The notes beneath the pieces are model-generated. The model worked only from the letters and a program-made list of their open reading frames with translations, had not been told where the DNA came from and did not search any database. Positions 14,934 through 23,708 of a stretch of 64,000 bases of DNA are shown in pieces. Within the stretch, counting starts at the first letter, position 1, and every line of letters starts with the position of its first letter. The stretch spans positions 2,232,001 through 2,296,000 of the forward strand of contig NZ_AP025739.1 in assembly GCF_003574315.2 (NCBI RefSeq). Reading direction: 5' to 3'. The translations under genes and the position numbers were made by a program. The DNA is from Capsulimonas corticalis (GTDB lineage Bacteria > Armatimonadota > Armatimonadia > Armatimonadales > Capsulimonadaceae).

Positions 14934-17900
14934 CTAGTATTGAACTGTGAGCATGGGCTGCCCGGTCGCGGCTTCCTTGCTGTTGAAGCAGAAGTAGACG
15001 CCGTCGGTTCCCGGATCGGCGACCTGGAGGGTGACGATCTGTCCGGCCTTGTCGGCCAGGTAGCTGGTCAGGTCCCAGGTGTAGACGCCCGGGGTGCTGG
15101 TCACCTGCGTGGTCGCCGCCAGCGTTCCGGTGCTCAGGTCCGCCGAGGTCAGGCCGCCGGCCGCCAGCGCGCCGTTCCAGGTCAGGCTGCTTTCGGTCCA
15201 GGTGGTGTCGCTGATCCCGTAGACGTTGAGCGGCGCTTTGCCGGCGGTGCCGTTCGAGTTCAGGGTCAAGGCCAGTTTCGCCGAGGTGATCGGACGGGTA
15301 ACGCTGGTCAGGTCGAACTTCAGGTATGCAGTGCGTCGATACGTGCTTGTCGCGGTCGAATCGCGCTTGACGGTGATCTGTGTTTCCGCGCCATGGATGA
15401 CGGTGTTGGCCGCGAGCGAGGTCACATAAGAGTCCGCGACCGGCATCGTGTTGAGGGTCGCCGACTGCGGGGTCGTCGGATTCGTCGGCGTGGTTGGAGT
15501 GGTCGGCGGCGCCACGGTCAGCGTCAGCGCCGGCTTTCCGGTCGCGGCTTCCTTGCTGTTGAAGCAGAAGTAGACGCCGTCGGTTCCCGGGTCGGCGACC
15601 TGGAGGGTGACGATCTGTCCGGCCTTGTCGGCCAGGTAGCTGGTCAGGTCCCAGGTGTAGACGCCCGGGGTGCTGGTCACCTGCGTGGTCGCCGCCAGCG
15701 TTCCGGTGCTCAGGTCCGCCGAGGTCAGGCCGCCGGCCGCCAGCGCGCCGTTCCAGGTCAGGCTGCTTTCGGTCCAGGTGGTGTCGCTGATCCCGTAGAC
15801 GTTGAGCGGCGCTTTGCCGGCGGTGCCGTTCGAGTTCAGGGTCAAGGCCAGTTTCGCCGAGGTGATCGGGCCGGTCACTCCCGTCAGATCGAACTTCAGA
15901 TACGCGGTGCGCCGGTAAGTGCTCGTCGAGCTAGAGTCGCGCTTGACAGTGATCTGCGTTTCCGCGCCATGGATGACGGTGTTGGCCGCGAGCGAGGTCA
16001 CATAGGAGTCCGCGATCGGCGTCAATGTCGTACTGGCGGGAGCCGCGGTCGGGACGGCGCTGACAACGGCGGAAGGCGCGGTTTCTCCGGCGGCGGTCAT
16101 TGCCGTGACTTGATAGTAGTACGTCGTGTCGTTGACAAGACCGGTGTTGCCGAACGCCGTGGCTGTTACGCCGGAGCCGACAGGGGCCAGCGTATCGTTG
16201 GCGGCCGCAGTTTTGCGATACACGGTGTAGCTTGTGGCGCCGCTCACCGGAGCCCAGGTGAGGGATACCTGGCTGTCTCCCGGGACCGCCTGCAAGGAGG
16301 CGGGACCGGCCGGGGGCGCCGGCGGCGTTGTGGAGTTCGCCGGGGCAAGGTCCGCGAGCAGGTTCGCGCCGATGAACGATCCCCATCCGCTGGCCGCGTC
16401 ATACCCGGCGATGGCCGGATAGTAGAGGTTCGTTCCGGTGGCCGTGTCATGGAAGTCCGAAGCGTAACGGCTGTCTTTGCCGATGGAATACAGTGCGGGA
16501 TTGGCGAAGCCCAGCGTTCCCAGGCCGACTGCGGCGCGCTGCTGGTTGACGAGCGCCGTGAAGGCGGCCCACAGAGGCGCGGCGCAACTGGTGCCGCCGT
16601 AGATGTACCACCCCTTTTTGAAATAGATGGAGTATCCCGTGGAGGTGTCCGCGGCCAGCGCGACGTCCGGAACGGTGCGCATCGTCGGGTCGGTAAGCGT
16701 GGCGGTTGCGGCAACGCCGGTTTGATAGGACGGCATCGACCAGTAGGTGCTGACGCCGCCGCCGCCGCCGGAGCCGAGCGGGCTGATCGATTTGTCGGTC
16801 TTGTTCGCCCAGGGCTTTTCCGATTTCCACGCGCCGCCGGCGCCGTTGGTGGCCAGGCTCGTCCCGCCAACGCCGGTGACGTAGGGCTGCGAGGAGGGGT
16901 CGTCGACGCTGAGCGACGAGCCGTCATCGTACGCGCCGGCGTCACCCGACGCGGCGAAGATCGACTGTCCCTGCGCCGCCATCTGCTGGAAAATGGCGTT
17001 CTCGGAGTCCAGTACATTATAAGGGACGTTTCCTTCCGGAGTTCCCCACGATGTGCTGATAGACTTGGCGATGTTGTCGGTCGCGATTTTGCTGTAGCAA
17101 GCCAGAATGCCCGCGCTTGAGTTGGGGGCCTGGTAGATCACGATCTTATCGGCGCCCGGCGCCAGAGCGATCTGAAGCTCGATGTCGAGCGTCACTTCCC
17201 CTTGTCCGCTCGCGCTGCCGGTCGGTCCGGTGGCGCCGTTGACGAATACGTTCTGAAGCGGAACGGCGGGTAGGCTGTACTTTTGCTCGTAGGCCGTGAT
17301 ATCGCTCGGGGTGTAGCCGTCGAGCTCAAACAAACCGAGCGTCTGCCCGGCGCCCGTCTGCGTCACGTTCGTCAGGCCATAAGCGGCGCGGATGTCGGTG
17401 GGCGTCATGCCTCCGCCCGGTCCAGAGCCGGTTTGATTGGGATTGGCCGCAATTGTCGCGGGAGTCACAATCGAGCTGTGCGCTTTCCAAACGACGGAGT
17501 TTTCCAGGCCGACGACGTTCGAGATGACGCCCTTCATATCGATCGGAAGCGACGGCTCGCGGTCTGGAGCGAAGAATACGCGACCATTCGCTTGATGGTA
17601 ACGTCTCAATTGCACTCCAAACGCCGTCTCGGCGCTGGCGGCCGGAGCGCTGACTTCGAGGAGCAGCCGGTTCGCGTGCTGCTGCGTGACGGTGAAGCCG
17701 TTCGCTCGCGCGAACCCGATGGCCGATTGATATTCTTCCGGAGTGGGCGAGAACCGGCTTGCGAATTGCGCCGGGGTCAAGTACTTGCCGTACAGGGGAT
17801 CGGCGGGATTGTGCAGGCGCTGGATCAAGTCGCGCAGCGCCGTCTGGTTCCGCAGGGGAAGGGTGAGCGCGAGATTGACCGGGCTGCTGCTTGGCACCTG

Positions 17901-18140
17901 ACCGACGATGTCCGAATCGGCGACTGCGGGCGGGATATGACCGGCGAGTGAAAATCGGCTTACGGCGCCGTGCGCCGCGTTAGTTATTGTTAAAAGCGCG
18001 AGGACCGCAGTGAATGCGGACACGGGCGCGAGATTTTTATGGTTCAACGGAATTCGATTCCTTTGCGGATTGATTGGCTCGGAAAAGATTTGTGTGGGCG
18101 CCGAAGGCGGAAGCATGGGGACAAACGATAGCTTCCGCAT
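14934..18140 (-). CDS. S53 (sedolisin/kumamolisin-like) serine-carboxyl peptidase with Fn3 and two DNRLRE modules
   Basis: About 1068 residues. After a hydrophobic signal (AVLALLTITNAAHGA) comes a pro-kumamolisin activation domain (about residues 60-200) and the S53 catalytic domain. The catalytic residues are all present: GEVTLDIE (Glu and Asp), ASGDAGAYDD (oxyanion Asp) and GTSCAAP with the nucleophilic Ser near residue 518. A fibronectin type III-like module follows, then two DNRLRE (CBM96-like) domains joined by a Pro/Thr linker. These domains are nearly identical at DNA level. It should be a secreted, acid-active endopeptidase that binds a polysaccharide. The start is uncertain: ATG at 18140 is used, TTG at 18167 is possible, and no Shine-Dalgarno is evident. 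Confidence 0.92.
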   Translation of the reverse strand: MRKLSFVPMLPPSAPTQIFSEPINPQRNRIPLNHKNLAPVSAFTAVLALLTITNAAHGAVSRFSLAGHIPPAVADSDIVGQVPSSSPVNLALTLPLRNQTALRDLIQRLHNPADPLYGKYLTPAQFASRFSPTPEEYQSAIGFARANGFTVTQQHANRLLLEVSAPAASAETAFGVQLRRYHQANGRVFFAPDREPSLPIDMKGVISNVVGLENSVVWKAHSSIVTPATIAANPNQTGSGPGGGMTPTDIRAAYGLTNVTQTGAGQTLGLFELDGYTPSDITAYEQKYSLPAVPLQNVFVNGATGPTGSASGQGEVTLDIELQIALAPGADKIVIYQAPNSSAGILACYSKIATDNIAKSISTSWGTPEGNVPYNVLDSENAIFQQMAAQGQSIFAASGDAGAYDDGSSLSVDDPSSQPYVTGVGGTSLATNGAGGAWKSEKPWANKTDKSISPLGSGGGGGVSTYWSMPSYQTGVAATATLTDPTMRTVPDVALAADTSTGYSIYFKKGWYIYGGTSCAAPLWAAFTALVNQQRAAVGLGTLGFANPALYSIGKDSRYASDFHDTATGTNLYYPAIAGYDAASGWGSFIGANLLADLAPANSTTPPAPPAGPASLQAVPGDSQVSLTWAPVSGATSYTVYRKTAAANDTLAPVGSGVTATAFGNTGLVNDTTYYYQVTAMTAAGETAPSAVVSAVPTAAPASTTLTPIADSYVTSLAANTVIHGAETQITVKRDSSSTSTYRRTAYLKFDLTGVTGPITSAKLALTLNSNGTAGKAPLNVYGISDTTWTESSLTWNGALAAGGLTSADLSTGTLAATTQVTSTPGVYTWDLTSYLADKAGQIVTLQVADPGTDGVYFCFNSKEAATGKPALTLTVAPPTTPTTPTNPTTPQSATLNTMPVADSYVTSLAANTVIHGAETQITVKRDSTATSTYRRTAYLKFDLTSVTRPITSAKLALTLNSNGTAGKAPLNVYGISDTTWTESSLTWNGALAAGGLTSADLSTGTLAATTQVTSTPGVYTWDLTSYLADKAGQIVTLQVADPGTDGVYFCFNSKEAATGQPMLTVQY
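14962..15869. repeat. Near-identical 332-bp direct repeat encoding duplicated DNRLRE domains
   Basis: Segments 14962-15293 and 15538-15869 match with an offset of 576 bases (192 codons); by eye I find one mismatch, near 15015. The sequence on either side of this block (for example 15294-15430 against 15870-16006) is noticeably more diverged. This suggests recent duplication or gene conversion limited to this part of the domain. Confidence 0.88.
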
Positions 18141-18167
18141 TGCGAAAAAATCAATTCTAGCACCCAA

Positions 18168-18682
18168 ACATAATCATAACACGAAAACCGGCAGTTTTGC
18201 GGATAACAAAAATTTATTTTTGTGAAAGCCTGCTTAGTATTTGTAAGCTTGCTTGGTAACCGCAAAAATCCGGATAAGCTTAACGTCCCTCACAGAGTGA
18301 TTGTCGGCAATTTACGAGATTTTTTCGAGTCAGAGGAATCAAAAAAAGCCGAATTAAATAAAATTAAGCTCGCTAGGAACACTCTGTTAATTATTAAAAT
18401 TTAATGTAATATGTAGCTTGCTTTCATAAACCTAAAAAACCGGAAAAATAGCGGGGGTGCTTTAAATTACATTTAATAAATAGCAGGCTAGCTTTATTTA
18501 CTGATCAAAATATTTTAAAAAATTTGCTCAATATTACGTTTAATCGTGGTTACATGGGGTATAAATGGAGTGCGGTTCTGGGGTTACCAGTGTTGTATCG
18601 CGATAACGTTATTCTGTCTCCGAATCAATGAGGCAGGCAGAATACACCTGTTTTCTATTTCGAATCGACAAGGAACATACCC
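18168..18682. other. AT-rich intergenic region with degenerate direct repeats
   Basis: About 500 bases between the divergent S53 and PEP-CTERM genes, far more AT-rich than the flanks. Two related stretches occur, near 18243-18280 and 18411-18450; each has AGCTTGCTT followed by an A-rich run and a CCGGA box. A 60-codon open frame at 18222-18404 has no ribosome site or similarity and is not called. The region probably holds promoters for both neighbours. Confidence 0.4.
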
Positions 18683-19375
18683 GTGAAAACACAGAAACCC
18701 ATTGTTGCTGCACTTACCGCTTCAGTTTTAGCCCTGGCCTCCATCAGCGTGGCGAACGCCGCGATTATTGGAACCGTGGCTAGCCCAACACATCCCGTCG
18801 GCGGAACATTTACCGGCGGCGCCGGCGGCGTCTTCAACACCTCGTCGGTTCCGGTTACGTTTGACGGCGTCAACGCCACCTTCACGTTCTCGCCTTTGAC
18901 CGCTACCTCCGGCTATGACACCACGTTTGGTGTTGAGAACTTGAGCGGCGGCTCCTTCTCAGTCGTGAACGGCTCGGGCACCCTGGTGAGCGGCACGTTC
19001 ACCGGCAGCAGCTTCAGCACGATACCCGGCAGCCAGACCGTTACGTTCCTTTCGAACACCGTTACCTATACCGGCGGATCGAAGCTGGCTCCCGCTGGTT
19101 TGGTTCCGACCGACACCGGCAGCTTTAGCTTCAGCTTCGCGAACTCCAACCACACCGGCAGCAGCGGCGTGAAGGTTACTGGAGGCTATATCGATAGCTT
19201 CACCACCGACGGCGTCGGCGGCACCTTCAGCGGCACCCCGGGTTCGGGAGGCGGCCATGGCCCCGGCAACCCCGTTCCGGAACCGGGATCGGTTGCGGTC
19301 CTGATGATCGGCGGTATGTTCCTCCTCGGCGCGGCGCTACGCCGTCGCCCCGCCGCCTCGACGTTCGCTTCTTAA
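18683..19375 (+). CDS. PEP-CTERM exported protein (first of a tandem pair)
   Basis: A 230-residue protein starting at GTG 18683, with AAGGAA eight bases upstream. Signal peptide MKTQKPIVAALTASVLALAS...ANA, a Thr/Ser/Gly-rich beta domain, then a PEP-CTERM signal (NPVPEPGSVAVLMIGGMFLL followed by an R-rich tail). The exosortase system is expected to sort it to the surface or matrix. It is clearly paralogous to the next gene: both contain TFGVENLSGGSFSV, SQTVTFLSNTVTY and FSFSFANSNHTGS. The function of this beta domain is unknown. The preceding AT-rich region probably carries its promoter. Confidence 0.85.
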   Translation: MKTQKPIVAALTASVLALASISVANAAIIGTVASPTHPVGGTFTGGAGGVFNTSSVPVTFDGVNATFTFSPLTATSGYDTTFGVENLSGGSFSVVNGSGTLVSGTFTGSSFSTIPGSQTVTFLSNTVTYTGGSKLAPAGLVPTDTGSFSFSFANSNHTGSSGVKVTGGYIDSFTTDGVGGTFSGTPGSGGGHGPGNPVPEPGSVAVLMIGGMFLLGAALRRRPAASTFAS

Positions 19376-19402
19376 GCGAGCGACCTTTCGGAAGGCAATT
19401 CG

Positions 19403-19439
19403 CCGGAATAAGAGATCTACGGGTTGTCTCTTATTCCGG
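19403..19439 (+). terminator. Hairpin between the PEP-CTERM paralogues
   Basis: A perfect 13-base stem (CCGGAATAAGAGA at 19403-19415 with its complement at 19427-19439) has an 11-base loop. No T-tract follows, so it may act as a weak terminator or as an mRNA-stabilising hairpin that sets the ratio of the two paralogues. Confidence 0.55.
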
Positions 19440-19503
19440 TCGATCTTCTTAGAAGGGTTTTAATATTCCCTATTCTCGCCCTAGAACGACAAGGAACATT
19501 CCC

Positions 19504-20175
19504 GTGAAAACACTGAAACCCATATCTGCTGTACTGACGGCTTCGTTTTTGGCGCTGGCCTCCATTAGCGCGGCGAACGCCGTGACTATCGGAACCGTCG
19601 AGAGCCCGACCCATCCTGCATCCGCCACATTCAGCGGCGGCTCGGCCGGCATCTTTAAGTCCATCGGCGTCCCGATCACTTTTGACGGAACGCACGCCAT
19701 CTTTACCTTTACTCCGCTGACGGTTACCTCGCCCTACAGCACCACGTTCGGCGTGGAGAACCTGAGCGGCGGCTCCTTCTCGGTGACGAACGGCGCAACT
19801 AACTTGCTGAGCGGTTCTTTCGTCGGAAGCAGCCTGAGCGCCGCCAAGGGAAGCCAGACGGTCACGTTCCTCTCGAACACCGTCACCTACTCCGGCGGAA
19901 CGAAACTGACGGCGGCCGGGCTGTTCCCGAACGATCCCGGCAGCTTCAGCTTCAGCTTTGCGAACTCTAATCACACCGGCAGTCAGGGCATCCTGATTTC
20001 CGGCGGGTACATCTCCAGCTTCAAGTCGAAGGGCGTGGGCGGCACCTTTAGCGGCACCCACTTCATTCCCCCCGTCCCGGAACCGGGTTCGGTTGCGATC
20101 TTGATGATCGGCGGTATGTTCCTGCTCGGCGCGGCGCTTCTGCGCCGCACCAGCGTCTCGACATTCGCTGCGTAA
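19504..20175 (+). CDS. PEP-CTERM exported protein (second of a tandem pair)
   Basis: A 223-residue paralogue of the upstream gene with the same layout: signal peptide MKTLKPISAVLTASFLALAS...ANA, the shared TFGVENLSGGSFSV and FSFSFANSNHTGS motifs, and the C-terminal signal PVPEPGSVAILMIGGMFLLG followed by RRT. It also starts with GTG after the same CAAGGAACAT leader, so the ribosome site was duplicated together with the gene. It ends in a strong terminator. Both genes probably encode matrix or surface proteins; no enzymatic motif is visible. Confidence 0.85.
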   Translation: MKTLKPISAVLTASFLALASISAANAVTIGTVESPTHPASATFSGGSAGIFKSIGVPITFDGTHAIFTFTPLTVTSPYSTTFGVENLSGGSFSVTNGATNLLSGSFVGSSLSAAKGSQTVTFLSNTVTYSGGTKLTAAGLFPNDPGSFSFSFANSNHTGSQGILISGGYISSFKSKGVGGTFSGTHFIPPVPEPGSVAILMIGGMFLLGAALLRRTSVSTFAA

Positions 20176-20195
20176 GCAGACGATCTTTCAGAAAT

Positions 20196-20251
20196 AAGCC
20201 GGCCGGAGCACGAGACAATTCACATGTCTCCGCGCTCCGGCCGGCTTTTCT
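20196..20251 (+). terminator. Factor-independent terminator
   Basis: AAGCCGGCCGGAGC (20196-20209) pairs perfectly with GCTCCGGCCGGCTT (20234-20247). An inner GAGAC/GTCTC pair extends the structure, and TTTTCTTT follows. It ends the PEP-CTERM transcript. Confidence 0.88.
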
Positions 20252-20296
20252 TTGCGTCGCTCAGGTATCATAAGTCCATCATAGAGGTGGGGAACG

Positions 20297-21808
20297 ATGG
20301 ATATGGAACACAGCGCTGCGCTCCTTGAGCTCACTTCCGGCATGCCGGTCATTTATGGCGGCGATCGCGTCTCTTATGTCTCCGAGGAACTCGCGGCCGC
20401 TTTTCATCCGGGAGATAAGCTGCTTGTCGTGCAGTCCACTGGCGATCTGCTGCGGATCCCCGGCGATGTTGCGGAAAAGACGCAGTCGGCCGTGGGGCGG
20501 GCGTCCGATGCGTTCGCGGCGATGGCCGCCGTGAGCGACGCCGATGTTTCTCGGTTCTTTGAAGAGTTTGCGTTGCGGCTTGAAGACGCCGGCGCGTGGA
20601 GCGAGATCGCGGCGGCCAATGCGGCGGACGTGGCGCAGGCGCAGGCGCGAGGCCGATCGACGACACGGCTGGCGGCGAATGAGAAGATGCGGCGCGGGAT
20701 GATCGACGGCCTGCGCGCCTGGCGGGACATGCCGGGCCTGAGCGGGCGCGTGGTGGAGCGGGCGGAGCATGAGGGCTGGAGCGCCGAGCAGCTTCTGGCG
20801 CCCCTGGGCGTCGTCGGCTTTGTATTCGAAGGCCGTCCGAACGTTTTCGCCGACGCCGCCGGCGTGCTGCGCAGCGGCAACACCGTGGTGTTTCGGATTG
20901 GCGCGGACGCTCTTGGAACCGCGCGCGCGATTGTCGCCCATGCGCTTGCTCCCGCGCTGGCGGCGGCGGGACTGCCGGCCGGCGCCGCGACTCTGGTGGA
21001 CAGCGCGGACCGGGCGGCGGGGTGGGCCATGTTCTCCGATCCGCGCCTTTCCCTCGCGGTTGCGCGTGGTTCCGGCCGCGCGGTGGAGCAGCTGGGAAGC
21101 GTCGCGCGCCAGGCCGGCGTGCCGGTCAGCCTGCATGGGACCGGAGGCGCCTGGATCGTCGCCGACGACACCGCCGATCCGCATCGGCTGGAGCGCGCCG
21201 TCTTTCATTCTCTCGACCGCAAGGTCTGCAACACCCTCAATACAATTTGTCTTCCTCAGAACCGCCCGGAGCTTGTCGAGGCGTTTCTGCGCGGACTGGA
21301 AGCGGCGGGCGCGCGTCTCGGACACGGAATCAAGCTGCATGTCGCGCGCGGGGACGAGCGGGCCGTGCCCGCCGATTTCTTCATGACCGTGACGCAGGTG
21401 CGGCGCGCCGAAGGCGATGTCGCCGAGCCGATCGCCGAGCCGATAGAGATTGAGGACATGGGGCGCGAATGGGAGTGGGAGCAGACGCCGGAAGTGACGG
21501 TGAAGCTTGTCGAGACGACCGACGAGGCGGTGGCGCTGTTCAACCGCTACAGCCCGCAGTTCGTCGCCAGCCTCATCACATCGGATGACGCGCTGGCCGA
21601 ACGGTTCTATCGATCGGTTAACGCTCCCTTTGTCGGCGACGGTTTTACGCGCTGGGTCGACGGTCAGTACACGCTCGGGCGTCCGGAGCTGGGTCTCTCC
21701 AACTGGCAAAGCGGGCGTTTGTTTGCGCGGGGCGCCATTTTGAGCGGCGACGGCGTCTTTACCGTCCGGACCCGCGTGCGGCAGATCGACCCCGAAGTCG
21801 GACGGTAG
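20297..21808 (+). CDS. Aldehyde dehydrogenase of the glutamate-5-semialdehyde dehydrogenase (ProA-like) type
   Basis: A 503-residue protein. The second half follows the gamma-glutamyl phosphate reductase pattern: GVVGFVFEGRPNVFADAAG, SGNTVVFRIG, the catalytic-cysteine block RKVCNTLNTICL, and the ending FTRWVDGQYTLGRPELGLSN followed by FARGAI. ProA reduces gamma-glutamyl phosphate to glutamate semialdehyde in proline synthesis. This protein is longer than typical ProA (about 415-420 residues) owing to an extra N-terminal segment of about 75 residues, and no proB is adjacent, so it may be a paralogue with another acyl-phosphate or aldehyde substrate. A GAGGTGGGG ribosome site supports the ATG at 20297. 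Confidence 0.78.
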   Translation: MDMEHSAALLELTSGMPVIYGGDRVSYVSEELAAAFHPGDKLLVVQSTGDLLRIPGDVAEKTQSAVGRASDAFAAMAAVSDADVSRFFEEFALRLEDAGAWSEIAAANAADVAQAQARGRSTTRLAANEKMRRGMIDGLRAWRDMPGLSGRVVERAEHEGWSAEQLLAPLGVVGFVFEGRPNVFADAAGVLRSGNTVVFRIGADALGTARAIVAHALAPALAAAGLPAGAATLVDSADRAAGWAMFSDPRLSLAVARGSGRAVEQLGSVARQAGVPVSLHGTGGAWIVADDTADPHRLERAVFHSLDRKVCNTLNTICLPQNRPELVEAFLRGLEAAGARLGHGIKLHVARGDERAVPADFFMTVTQVRRAEGDVAEPIAEPIEIEDMGREWEWEQTPEVTVKLVETTDEAVALFNRYSPQFVASLITSDDALAERFYRSVNAPFVGDGFTRWVDGQYTLGRPELGLSNWQSGRLFARGAILSGDGVFTVRTRVRQIDPEVGR

Positions 21809-21829
21809 ATCAGGAGATCGGAAGCTTTG

Positions 21830-22858
21830 ATGCGTCATCTCTTTGCGCTCTGCGCGCTGGCGGCGGTGGGAGCGCTGGCCTGCGCGGCCGGCGTGTCCGC
21901 GAAACCTCAGACCATTCATCCCGGCGAGCTTTGGCCGGACGACCGGGGCAATCATGTCCAGGCGCATGGCGGCGGCATCCTCAAGCAGGGGAAGACTTAC
22001 TACTGGTTTGGCGAGTATCGTTCGCGGGACAACGATCCGAACCTGCGCTATGTCGGCTGCTACTCCTCCCAAGACCTCGTCCATTGGAAGTTTCACGAGC
22101 CTGCGCTGAAGCTTGCGGATCCAGAGAATCTGGGGGAGCGCTGGGTGCTGGAGCGTCCCAAGGTCTTCTATAACGCCCGGACCAAGATGTACATAATGTA
22201 CTTCCATCTCGACAGCGGCAACTACAGTCTGGCGAGGGTTGGGATCGCGACATCGAAAAAAGCCGACCGAGATTACAAATATCTGAAAAGCTTCCGGCCT
22301 CTCGGCCAGATCAGCCGGGATATCGGGCAGTTCGTGGACGATGACGGCTCGGCTTATTTGATCTTTGAGGACCGGCCCAACGGTTTCCACATCGCCAGGC
22401 TTTCGGATGACTATTTGACCGTGGAGCGCGACGTATGCTTGATCCCGATGCACATGGAGGGCGGCGCCGTCGTCCATTACCAGGGGCTGTACTACGCCAT
22501 TGGATCGGCGCTCACGGGTTGGAATCCCAATCCGAATAAGTACGCGACGGCGACATCGCTCGCCGGCCCCTGGTCGGAGTTCAAAGACATCGCGCCGCCG
22601 GAGGCGAACACCTACGGGGCGCAGTCCACGATGATGCTGAAGGTCGTCGGCCCGAAGGCGACGACCGTGATCTTCATGGGCGATCTTTGGAAGCCAAAGA
22701 CGCAGTGGGATTCGCGCTATCTGTGGATGCCGGTGGAGATCGGAGACGGGAAGCTCACGCTTCCCTCGCCCCACGATTGGACGCTGGATGTGAAAACCGG
22801 CGAGGCGGAGATTGTTTCCGCTACGCCGCCAGCCGCTCCGGCTGCTCCCAGTCCTTAG
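21830..22858 (+). CDS. Secreted glycoside hydrolase family 43-like protein
   Basis: A 342-residue protein with a signal peptide (MRHLFALCALAAVGALACAAGVSA) and a five-bladed beta-propeller of the GH43 type. Blocks include HVQAHGGGILKQGKTYYWFGEY, WVLERPKVFYN, SRDIGQFVDDDGSAYLIFEDR, and MEGGAVVHYQGLYYAIGSALTGW. The N-terminal AHGGG start resembles the exo-beta-1,3-galactanase subgroup, in which the usual catalytic base is replaced; that subgroup call is inference. The enzyme would trim arabinogalactan-like glycans outside the cell. GGAAG precedes the ATG at 21830. Its last 38 bases overlap the convergent GGDEF gene. Confidence 0.85.
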   Translation: MRHLFALCALAAVGALACAAGVSAKPQTIHPGELWPDDRGNHVQAHGGGILKQGKTYYWFGEYRSRDNDPNLRYVGCYSSQDLVHWKFHEPALKLADPENLGERWVLERPKVFYNARTKMYIMYFHLDSGNYSLARVGIATSKKADRDYKYLKSFRPLGQISRDIGQFVDDDGSAYLIFEDRPNGFHIARLSDDYLTVERDVCLIPMHMEGGAVVHYQGLYYAIGSALTGWNPNPNKYATATSLAGPWSEFKDIAPPEANTYGAQSTMMLKVVGPKATTVIFMGDLWKPKTQWDSRYLWMPVEIGDGKLTLPSPHDWTLDVKTGEAEIVSATPPAAPAAPSP

Positions 22859-23708
22859 CGACGCAGTTGCGGCCGCGCGTTTTGGCGACGACGACGGCGC
22901 GGTCGGCCTGCGCGGCGAGCGCGGCGGCGGCCTGCCCGGTGGACATGGCGGCGACGCCGGCGCTGACCACGATCCCGCGCTTTTGCCACTGCCCGCCGGC
23001 GATCACGGCGCGGAAGCGCTCGGCGGCGGCCTCGGCCTGGACGCGCGTGGCTTCCGGCAGGATGATCGCGAATTGCTGGCCGCCGTAGCGGGTGACATAA
23101 TCACAGGCGCGCGCCGCGCGCTGAAGAAGCCGCGCCGCCGTTTTCAAAACATCGTCCCCGGCGGCGACGCCGAAAGTGTCGTTGTAATCCCGGAAGTGAT
23201 CGATGTCGAGAACGACGACGGAGAGCGGCGCTTCGTAGCGCGCCGCCCGCCAGCACTCTTCCGTCAGTTTCAAGTGGAAGGCGCGATGGTTGGGCAGGCT
23301 GGTCAAACTATCGACGGCGGCGGATATTTCGACGCGCGCCTCCAGCGCCGCAATCTCTTTCTCCTGCGCCGCGATCGTTTCCTGAGCTTCACGCAGCTGC
23401 GTTTCGGCCTTGCGCCGCGCGTCCGCATAGGCCTCCGCCTCGCGGCGCGCTTTGGAGATCTGTTCCGACACGCCGGTCCGTCCGAACGCAAGAACCACGA
23501 CGGCCGCGAAGAGCACGCCGATCAGCGCCCAGCTGACGAGAAATCCGGTCAGCCCCAGACTTTGCGTCATCGTCACCAGCACCAAATGCATCCGGAATGC
23601 GGCCACCGCGGTTTGGGTCGGCGCAACCAAATGCGCGAGTTCAAGCATCGCCGCGAAGGCGCCGGCTCCCACGAGTATTTTTCGCGCCCATATCAAGGCG
23701 TTATTCAT
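22821..23708 (-). CDS. Membrane GGDEF-domain protein with degenerate active site (GGQQF)
   Basis: A 295-residue protein with two N-terminal hydrophobic segments (about residues 8-30 and 45-75), a coiled-coil linker (residues about 83-130, Ala/Glu/Arg-rich) and a GGDEF domain beginning DSLTSLPNHRAF. The signature is GGQQF instead of GG(D/E)EF (encoded near 23070-23084), so the metal-binding acidic residues are missing and cyclase activity is doubtful. An RxxD inhibitory-site motif (RACD) lies five residues before the GG, so it could bind c-di-GMP as a receptor. AGGTGA precedes the ATG at 23708. The 3' end overlaps the convergent GH43 gene. Confidence 0.85.
   Translation of the reverse strand: MNNALIWARKILVGAGAFAAMLELAHLVAPTQTAVAAFRMHLVLVTMTQSLGLTGFLVSWALIGVLFAAVVVLAFGRTGVSEQISKARREAEAYADARRKAETQLREAQETIAAQEKEIAALEARVEISAAVDSLTSLPNHRAFHLKLTEECWRAARYEAPLSVVVLDIDHFRDYNDTFGVAAGDDVLKTAARLLQRAARACDYVTRYGGQQFAIILPEATRVQAEAAAERFRAVIAGGQWQKRGIVVSAGVAAMSTGQAAAALAAQADRAVVVAKTRGRNCVAKDWEQPERLAA

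Noticed and set aside
14862-17120. Long open frame (752 codons) opposite the S53 peptidase
   Set aside because: Shadow frame caused by high GC and repeated DNRLRE coding sequence; it starts in a terminator hairpin and its product is Arg/Gly-rich.
18222-18404. 60-codon open frame with a GTG start in the AT-rich region
   Set aside because: No ribosome site, no similarity, and long open frames are expected less often but remain possible by chance in AT-rich DNA.
20279-22774. 831-codon open frame opposite the ProA-like and GH43 genes
   Set aside because: It has no recognisable domain, while both genes on the other strand have clear motifs and ribosome sites.
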